Shown: piece after piece, positions 58,490 through 64,000 of the stretch
How positions within the stretch are numbered: position 1 is the first letter of the stretch
Layout of the letters: each line of letters starts with the position of its first letter
Assembly: GCF_014203125.1 (NCBI RefSeq)
Contig: NZ_JACHIH010000021.1
Span: 1-64,000, forward strand
Length of the DNA stretch: 64,000 nucleotides
Source: Rhodopseudomonas rhenobacensis
GTDB taxonomy: Bacteria; Pseudomonadota; Alphaproteobacteria; Rhizobiales; Xanthobacteraceae
Direction: 5' to 3'
Notes under the pieces: generated by a model
What the model was told of the DNA's origin: nothing
The model's database searches: none
The model's input: only the letters and a program-made list of their open reading frames with translations
Translations under genes and position numbers: made by a program

Positions 58490-59431
58490 ATGACCTTGAA
58501 CGTCGCCGTCCAGATGGACCCGATCGACCGCATCAACATCCGCGGCGATTCCACTTTCGCGCTGTTGCTGGAGGCGCAAAAGCGCGGCCACCGGCTGAGC
58601 TACTACACGCCGGACAGGCTGTCGCTGCGCGGCAACGATCTGGTCGGCAGGGTGCAGTCACTCAGCGTGCGCGATCAGTCCGGCGATCACTTCACGCTCG
58701 GCGAGCCCACCCGCGTCGCCATGACCTCGTTCGACGTGGTGCTGCTGCGGCAGGATCCGCCGTTCGACCTCGCCTACATCAGCAACACGCATTTCCTCGA
58801 GCGCATCCATCCCGACACGCTGGTGGTCAACGATCCGTCGAGCGTGCGCAACGCGCCGGAAAAGCTGTTCGTGATGGACTTTGCCGACCTGATGCCGCCG
58901 ACGCTGATTTCGCGCAATCTCGAGGAGATCAATTCGTTTCGCGCCGAGCACGGCGCGGTGGTGATGAAGCCGCTGCACGGCCATGGCGGCGCCGCGGTGT
59001 TTCGCGTGTTGCCGCAGGACATGAATTTCGGCTCGCTGTTCGACATGTTCTCGGTGACGTTCCGCGAGCCCTGGGTGATCCAGCGCTTCCTCCCCGAAGT
59101 GAAGCACGGCGACAAGCGCATCATCCTGGTCGACGGCGAATTCGCCGGCGCGGTGAACCGTGTGCCGGCCGAGGACGATTTGCGCTCCAACATGGTGCGC
59201 GGCGGCGCCGCGGCGGCCACCGACCTGACCGAACGCGAACGCGAGATCTGCGAGCGGCTCGGGCCGCATCTGCGGCAGCGCGGGCTGTTGTTCGTCGGCA
59301 TCGACGTGATCGACGGCCATCTCACCGAGATCAACGTCACCTCGCCCACGGGGATTCGCGCGATCGCCAAGCTCGGCGGCCCCGACGTCGCAGCCAAAAT
59401 CTGGGACGTCATCGAGGCCAAGCGGCGGTAG
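58490..59431 (+). CDS. gshB: Glutathione synthase
   Basis: A 313-residue ATP-grasp enzyme joining gamma-glutamylcysteine and glycine. [20 protein letters not shown] opens the protein, [16 protein letters not shown] and [20 protein letters not shown] bind ATP and substrate, and the C-terminus shows [19 protein letters not shown] and SPTGIRAI. Third gene of rsmI-yraN-gshB. Gives the glutathione used by the GST at 25944. Confidence 0.98.
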   Translation: MTLNVAVQMDPIDRINIRGDSTFALLLEAQKRGHRLSYYTPDRLSLRGNDLVGRVQSLSVRDQSGDHFTLGEPTRVAMTSFDVVLLRQDPPFDLAYISNTHFLERIHPDTLVVNDPSSVRNAPEKLFVMDFADLMPPTLISRNLEEINSFRAEHGAVVMKPLHGHGGAAVFRVLPQDMNFGSLFDMFSVTFREPWVIQRFLPEVKHGDKRIILVDGEFAGAVNRVPAEDDLRSNMVRGGAAAATDLTEREREICERLGPHLRQRGLLFVGIDVIDGHLTEINVTSPTGIRAIAKLGGPDVAAKIWDVIEAKRR

Positions 59432-59511
59432 GCCGCCGCGGCGATTCGTTCCTCGAATGTTCTTGTCGGATTGCGTGTCCTGCGCTAGCTTTGCACGCGA
59501 AGGGCAGGGCC

Positions 59512-61050
59512 ATGGTGCAGCGAGTATCCACCGTCGCATTTGAGGGGATCGAGGCGAGAGCGGTCGACGTGCAGGTGCAGGTCGCGCCCGGGCTGCCGGC
59601 GTTCTATCTGGTCGGGCTGCCCGACAAGGCGGTGTCGGAAGCCCGCGAGCGGGTGCGCTCGGCGCTGATCGCCTCAGGCCTGGCGCTGCCGGCGCGGCGC
59701 ATCACCGTCAACCTGGCGCCGGCCGATCTGCCCAAGGAAGGCAGCCATTACGATCTGCCGATCGCGCTGGGATTGATGGCGGCGATCGGCGCGATCCCGG
59801 CCGATGCTTTGGCGGGCTTCACCGTGCTCGGCGAATTGGGTCTCGACGGCTCGATCGCCCCGGTGGCGGGCGTGCTGCCGGCAGCGATCGGCGCCAATTC
59901 CCGCGATGAAGGGCTGATCTGTCCCGCCGCCTGCGGCTCCGAGGCGGCCTGGGCCAGCCCCGACATCCAGATCATCGCGGCCAACTCGCTGATCCAGATC
60001 GCCAATCATTTCAAAGGTACGCAGCTCCTGAGCCGGCCGCAGCCGAAGGTGCACGAGGCGCCGGCCTCGCTGCTCGACCTGCGCGACATCAAGGGCCAGG
60101 AAAGCGCCAAGCGGGCGCTGGAGATCGCCGCGGCCGGCGGGCACCACCTTCTGATGATCGGCGCGCCCGGCGCCGGCAAGTCGATGCTGGCGGCACGGTT
60201 GCCGTCGATCCTGCCGCCGCTGTCGCCCTCCGAGCTATTGGAAGTCTCGATGATCGCCTCGGTGGCGGGCGAGATCCGCGACGGCGCCTTGACGGCGCGG
60301 CGGCCGTTCCGCGCGCCGCATCATTCCGCCTCGATGGCGGCACTGACCGGCGGCGGCCTTCGCGCCAAGCCCGGCGAAATCTCGCTGGCGCATCAGGGCG
60401 TGCTGTTCCTCGACGAACTGCCGGAATTCGAGGCTCGCGTGCTGGATTCGCTGCGCGCGCCGATGGAGAACGGCGAGGTCGCGGTGTCGCGCGCCAATCA
60501 CCGCGTCACCTATCCGGCGCGCTTCATGCTGGTCGGCGCGATGAACCCGTGCCGCTGCGGCCACGCTTACGACCCGGGGTTTGCCTGCAAGCGCGGCCGG
60601 CTGGAGCGCTGCACCGCGGACTATCAATCGCGGATTTCCGGGCCGCTGATGGACCGCATCGACCTGCGCATCGAGGTGCCGGCGGTGACCGCCGCCGACC
60701 TGATCCTGCCGCCGCCGAGCGAAGGCTCGGCAGAAGTCGCAGCCCGCGTCGCCGCCGCCCGCGACGTCCAGCGCCAGCGCTACGCCGCCGCCGGGCTGCC
60801 GCAGGTCCGCACCAATGCCGAGGCGCCGGCCGCGGTGCTGGAAAAGATCGCGCGGCCGGATACGGCCGGCGCCGCGTTGCTACGCGACGCCGCCGAGACC
60901 ATGCAGCTGTCGGCGCGCGGCTATCACCGCGTGCTGCGGGTCGCCCGCACGCTGGCCGACCTCGACGGCGCCGACACCATCGGCCGGCTGCATCTCGCCG
61001 AAGCCTTGTCGTATCGGGCGCTGGCCGAGGATCTGCGCCGCGCCGCGTGA
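59512..61050 (+). CDS. ComM/YifB-family Mg-chelatase-like ATPase
   Basis: A 512-residue AAA+ protein. N-terminal Lon-like (ChlI-type) domain (LVGLPDKAVSEARERVRSAL), then Walker A LLMIGAPGAGKSML, Walker B GVLFLDELPEF, and the C-terminal zinc-type cysteines (MNPCRCGHAY, FACKRGRLERC). ComM is a helicase-like branch-migration protein in natural transformation; in non-competent species the role is unclear. ATG 59512 has AGGG upstream. Confidence 0.93.
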   Translation: MVQRVSTVAFEGIEARAVDVQVQVAPGLPAFYLVGLPDKAVSEARERVRSALIASGLALPARRITVNLAPADLPKEGSHYDLPIALGLMAAIGAIPADALAGFTVLGELGLDGSIAPVAGVLPAAIGANSRDEGLICPAACGSEAAWASPDIQIIAANSLIQIANHFKGTQLLSRPQPKVHEAPASLLDLRDIKGQESAKRALEIAAAGGHHLLMIGAPGAGKSMLAARLPSILPPLSPSELLEVSMIASVAGEIRDGALTARRPFRAPHHSASMAALTGGGLRAKPGEISLAHQGVLFLDELPEFEARVLDSLRAPMENGEVAVSRANHRVTYPARFMLVGAMNPCRCGHAYDPGFACKRGRLERCTADYQSRISGPLMDRIDLRIEVPAVTAADLILPPPSEGSAEVAARVAAARDVQRQRYAAAGLPQVRTNAEAPAAVLEKIARPDTAGAALLRDAAETMQLSARGYHRVLRVARTLADLDGADTIGRLHLAEALSYRALAEDLRRAA

Positions 61051-61131
61051 GCGGCGCGCGGGAGCCCGTGCGGCGCGCTGGGCATGTGATGCGCTGGCCT
61101 ATGGGCCGCGGCGCGGGTGAGTCGTCGCCGG

Positions 61132-61401
61132 GACGGTCCCGGCTCGTGTCGCAGCGCAATTGCGCTGCTCGCGTCCGGGACACAGGACGAAGGAGGTGAG
61201 GACCTGCGTGCTGTCTTTCGGTCGAGCCCCCCCGAACCACGAGCGTCATTCCGGGGCGCGAGCCCATGGGCGAGCGAACCCGGAATCTTGCCGCGCACGC
61301 CTGCCACACGACCCGCCGCGAAGCCTGGCATGCAATGGCCGAGCCTTGTTGCGAGATTCCGGGTTCGCTCGAGCTGACGCTCTCGCGCCCCGGAATGACG
61401 G
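61132..61401. repeat. Family B and family A elements between ComM and the exported gene
   Basis: 61132-61183 is a partial, inverted family B copy (GTCCCGGCTCGTG... to GCGTCCGGGACAC). 61244-61401 is a full, 158-bp family A element (CGTCATTCCGGGGC to GCCCCGGAATGACG). The remaining gene-free DNA of 61051-61645 shows nothing I can name. Confidence 0.85.
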
Positions 61402-61645
61402 CTTTGGTTTCGGTTTGGCGAGCCGGTAGCTGATCCGACATCCTGTCCTATTGGGGCGGCTGCGCTGCTCTGATCATCGGCCACTCTTCAACCAGGCGTC
61501 CAACTAACAAGACCACAGCCCGGTCCTACGCCTGCCACGCGGCTCAGTTGCAAATCACCGCCGCCGTCAATCCCCTGGTAACGACTTTCGTTTACGCTTC
61601 GCGAACCATAGCCACAGTTTGTCGGCTGCCGAGCGAGTGCGTATC

Positions 61646-62125
61646 ATGTTGCGTTTCGGAATTCTCGCCTCCACCCTGCCGTTGCTGCTGCTCGGCGTGT
61701 TCGCCGGCGGCGAAGCCAGCACCGCCCCGCGGCCCTGCATCGCGCTCGGCGACGGCGCCGCCGAGCTGGCGCCCTCGCCCTGGCAGGCCGGTTTGCATGT
61801 CAGCTTCACCGACGACGCGACCCGCGCCAATGTGCGGGTGCAGCTCGTCGATACGGCGGATCAGGCCGATTTCACCGTGGTCGACGACATCGACGCCGCC
61901 GAGCCCGCCGGCTGCGACGGCGGCGGCGGACCGGCGCGGCTGATCGCGATCACGCCGACGCCGTCCGGCGCCGACCCGGTGATCCTGCTGTCGCGCGACG
62001 GCGATGCCGACTACCGGATCTTCGTTCGCTCCCGGCGCATCACCGCGCGTGAGGCGGCCGCCTTGATCGTCGGCGCCCACGGCAAGCCGCCGCATGTCGT
62101 TGCGTCCTTGGACGGCCGTTCTTAA
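61646..62125 (+). CDS. Small exported hypothetical protein
   Basis: A 159-residue protein with a signal peptide (LRFGILASTLPLLLLGVFAGG). The mature part, ending with VGAHGKPPHVVASLDG, has two cysteines (RPCIALG, AGCDGGGG) and an acidic middle with NVRVQLVDTADQADFTVVDD. I do not recognise it; such proteins occur in the Bradyrhizobium group. It lies 130 bp before the sensor kinase on the same strand, and may be part of the same signalling unit, but that is weak inference. Confidence 0.6.
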   Translation: MLRFGILASTLPLLLLGVFAGGEASTAPRPCIALGDGAAELAPSPWQAGLHVSFTDDATRANVRVQLVDTADQADFTVVDDIDAAEPAGCDGGGGPARLIAITPTPSGADPVILLSRDGDADYRIFVRSRRITAREAAALIVGAHGKPPHVVASLDGRS

Positions 62126-62254
62126 GCCACGGTCAACCCTGTTCGCAGCGGCGCGCGTCGCGGCGTGGCATCGCAAGCTCTTTGCAACGTTGTCCCGGCA
62201 TCTTGCCAGCCAAGCTGGGCGTGAGCGGTCCGTCCCGGCTCAGAACGACGACGC

Positions 62255-64000
62255 ATGACGAGGTTGCCGGTGAGTGGAGATTTCGAACTGTTGCCGCTGC
62301 GCGGTAATCCGCAGGACGCAGGCTGGGTGAGCCTCGTGCTGCGCTGGCTGATGATCGCGACCGCCGGGGCCGGCGCCGGCATCGGTCTTGTCATCGCCGG
62401 CCGCGCCGAGATGGTGGGCGATCTGCGCGGCTTTGCGCTCGGAACCGGCTTGCTGGCCGCGATCGGCTGCGTCGGCCTTGTCGTTCTCGCCCACAAATGG
62501 CGCGCCGCCGGATTCGAATTGCGCCGTCTTGCCCTGCACAATAACGCGCTCGCCTACCGCAACTGGGAACTGCAGGAGGCCGAGTACCGCGCGCGCAGCC
62601 TGCTGGAGTCGCAGGGCGATCTGATCGTGTTGCGCGACGCCGAGGGCAAAATCAGTTTCGCCAACGATGCCTATTGCGAGATGGCGGGGTCGTCGCCTGC
62701 ATTATTGATCGGCACTGATGACGCGCTCGAGGTGCTCGAGCAAAGCGACGTGACCATCGACCGCAGCGGCACCCGGCTGTACGACCAGAAAGTCGCGACG
62801 GTGCACGGTCCACGCTGGATCGCCTGGCGCGAAGGTTTTGTGCGCAACGACGCCGACCGGCCCGCGGAAATCCAATGCATCGGCCGCGACGTCACCGATC
62901 GCGCCGCCACCGAACGCGCGCTCGCCGAAGCCCGCGACATCGCCGACACCGCCAACCGCGCCAAATCGCGCTTCCTGGCGATGGCGTCGCACGAAATCCG
63001 CACCCCGCTGAACGGCATCATCGGCATGAGCGGCCTGCTGCTCGACACGCCGCTCAGCCCCGAACAGACGACCTACGCCCGCGCGGTGAAGACCTCCGGC
63101 GACGCTTTGGCCTCGCTGATCGAGGAGCTGCTGGACTACTCGAAGATCGAGGCCGGCAAGATCGACCTCGACAACCAGCCGTTCGCGCTGTCCGCGCTGA
63201 TCGAGGGCATCACCGAATTGCTGGCGCCCCGCGCCCAGGCGCGGCAGCTCGAAATCGCCGCCGACATCGACGAAACGCTGCCGGCCGAGCTGATCGGCGA
63301 CGCCGCGCGGCTGCGCCAGGTGCTGCTCAATCTCGCCGGCAACGCCATCAAATTCACGCAAGCCGGCGGCGTCGCGCTGATCGTCGAGCCCGGCGATCGC
63401 GACGGCGAGATCCGCTTCGTGGTGCGCGACACCGGCATCGGCATCGCGCCGGAGGCGCAGGCGCGGATCTTCCGCGAGTTCGAGCAGGCCGACGACCACA
63501 TCGCCCGCAACTACGGCGGCACTGGGCTGGGGCTCTCGATCAGCGAGCGCATCGTGCGGCGGATGGGCGGACAGATCGCGCTGCACAGCACGCCGGGCCA
63601 GGGCGCGACCTTCGCGTTTTCCATTCCGCTTTCCGCGGTCGCCGCATCGGCGGATGCCACGCCCGGCTTCGCCGCGCCGGACCTCTCCGGCCAGGCGATC
63701 ATGCTGGTGGCGCCGCACAGCATCGCCGCCTCGCTGATCGCGCGGCGGCTGCAGCGCTGGGGCGCGCAGACCTGCGTGCTCGCCGATGGCAAGGTGGCCG
63801 AGGCGCTGTTGCCGGAGCGCGCCTGGCAGGCGATCCTGATCGACCGCGCGCTCGGCGCCGAGGACGTCGCCTCGCTGGCTGCGGCGGCGCAGCCCTACGC
63901 CGCGCAGCGCATCGTGATGCTGACGCCCGCCGAGCGGCCTGAACTGCACAACGCCGCGGCCTCCGGTCTCACTGGCTACCTGGTGAAGCCGCTGCGCGCC
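62255..64000 (+). CDS. PAS-containing hybrid sensor histidine kinase (runs off window)
   Basis: At least 582 residues, cut by the window end. Two membrane helices (~residues 28-48 and 59-78) and a coiled-coil lead to a PAS domain (~110-215, [23 protein letters not shown]), a HisKA domain with the phospho-His in [15 protein letters not shown], and a HATPase with N box [11 protein letters not shown]1 DTGIGI and G2 [11 protein letters not shown]. The receiver-like domain that follows ([32 protein letters not shown]) keeps an Asp and Lys but lacks the acidic pair at its start, so it may be a pseudo-receiver; a true receiver may lie further on. ATG 62255. Confidence 0.92.
   Translation, partial: MTRLPVSGDFELLPLRGNPQDAGWVSLVLRWLMIATAGAGAGIGLVIAGRAEMVGDLRGFALGTGLLAAIGCVGLVVLAHKWRAAGFELRRLALHNNALAYRNWELQEAEYRARSLLESQGDLIVLRDAEGKISFANDAYCEMAGSSPALLIGTDDALEVLEQSDVTIDRSGTRLYDQKVATVHGPRWIAWREGFVRNDADRPAEIQCIGRDVTDRAATERALAEARDIADTANRAKSRFLAMASHEIRTPLNGIIGMSGLLLDTPLSPEQTTYARAVKTSGDALASLIEELLDYSKIEAGKIDLDNQPFALSALIEGITELLAPRAQARQLEIAADIDETLPAELIGDAARLRQVLLNLAGNAIKFTQAGGVALIVEPGDRDGEIRFVVRDTGIGIAPEAQARIFREFEQADDHIARNYGGTGLGLSISERIVRRMGGQIALHSTPGQGATFAFSIPLSAVAASADATPGFAAPDLSGQAIMLVAPHSIAASLIARRLQRWGAQTCVLADGKVAEALLPERAWQAILIDRALGAEDVASLAAAAQPYAAQRIVMLTPAERPELHNAAASGLTGYLVKPLRA

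Overview
The window looks like a chromosomal segment of an alphaproteobacterium of the Bradyrhizobium/Rhodopseudomonas group, most likely Rhodopseudomonas palustris-like. I base this on the high GC content, the clade I nosRZDFYLX cluster behind a FixK2-type box, the order dnaK-dnaJ-pmtA-pyrF-dapB-gpmA-nth, hrcA-grpE facing rph-rdgB-hemW, and GC-rich palindromic repeats in many gene gaps. No database search was possible; family names rest on motifs read from the translations.

Layout. 1-2750: repeats, an exported polysaccharide deacetylase and a ferritin-like protein read away from nos. 2795-12209: a complete nitrous-oxide reduction cluster (nosR, nosZ, nosD, nosF, nosY, nosL, nosX). nosDFYL are joined by ATGA overlaps, and a repeat-filled 399-bp gap separates nosZ from nosD. 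12522-23215: a two-partner secretion locus, with a TpsB outer-membrane transporter, a 2781-residue TpsA exoprotein carrying about 37 GLUG-type repeats in two blocks plus MBG/YDG repeats, and an IalB-family periplasmic protein. 23494-31448: a tRNA-Leu(CAG), an NDUFA9-like protein, uppP, a glutathione transferase, queG, an EI24 membrane protein, a YiiX-like hydrolase and a Tat-exported amine oxidase.

31699-38375 (minus strand): the translation cluster infC, rpmI, rplT, pheS, pheT. It is interrupted twice. An exported-protein gene on the opposite strand lies between infC and rpmI, and a two-gene cassette (a 93-residue protein plus a HEPN-domain protein) sits inside the pheS-pheT operon, its HEPN stop overlapping the pheT ATG. 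infC starts at AUU, as in classical IF3 autoregulation. 38731-46158: hydrolase, nth, DUF2244, an AraC/OGT fusion, gpmA, dapB, DUF1330, pyrF, FMN reductase, pmtA. 46246-52804: the dnaK-dnaJ and hrcA-grpE chaperone genes, with a clear RpoH-type promoter before dnaK. 52949-62125: rph, rdgB, hemW, an LpoA/LppC-like lipoprotein, rsmI, yraN, gshB, a ComM-type ATPase and a small exported protein. 62255-64000: a hybrid sensor kinase that runs off the window.

The strongest candidate for something undescribed is the HEPN cassette between pheS and pheT. The TpsA locus, with a large internal duplication and a C-terminal cysteine pair, is second. Three families of palindromic repeats recur in the gene gaps and probably act as 3'-end or REP/RPE-like elements.
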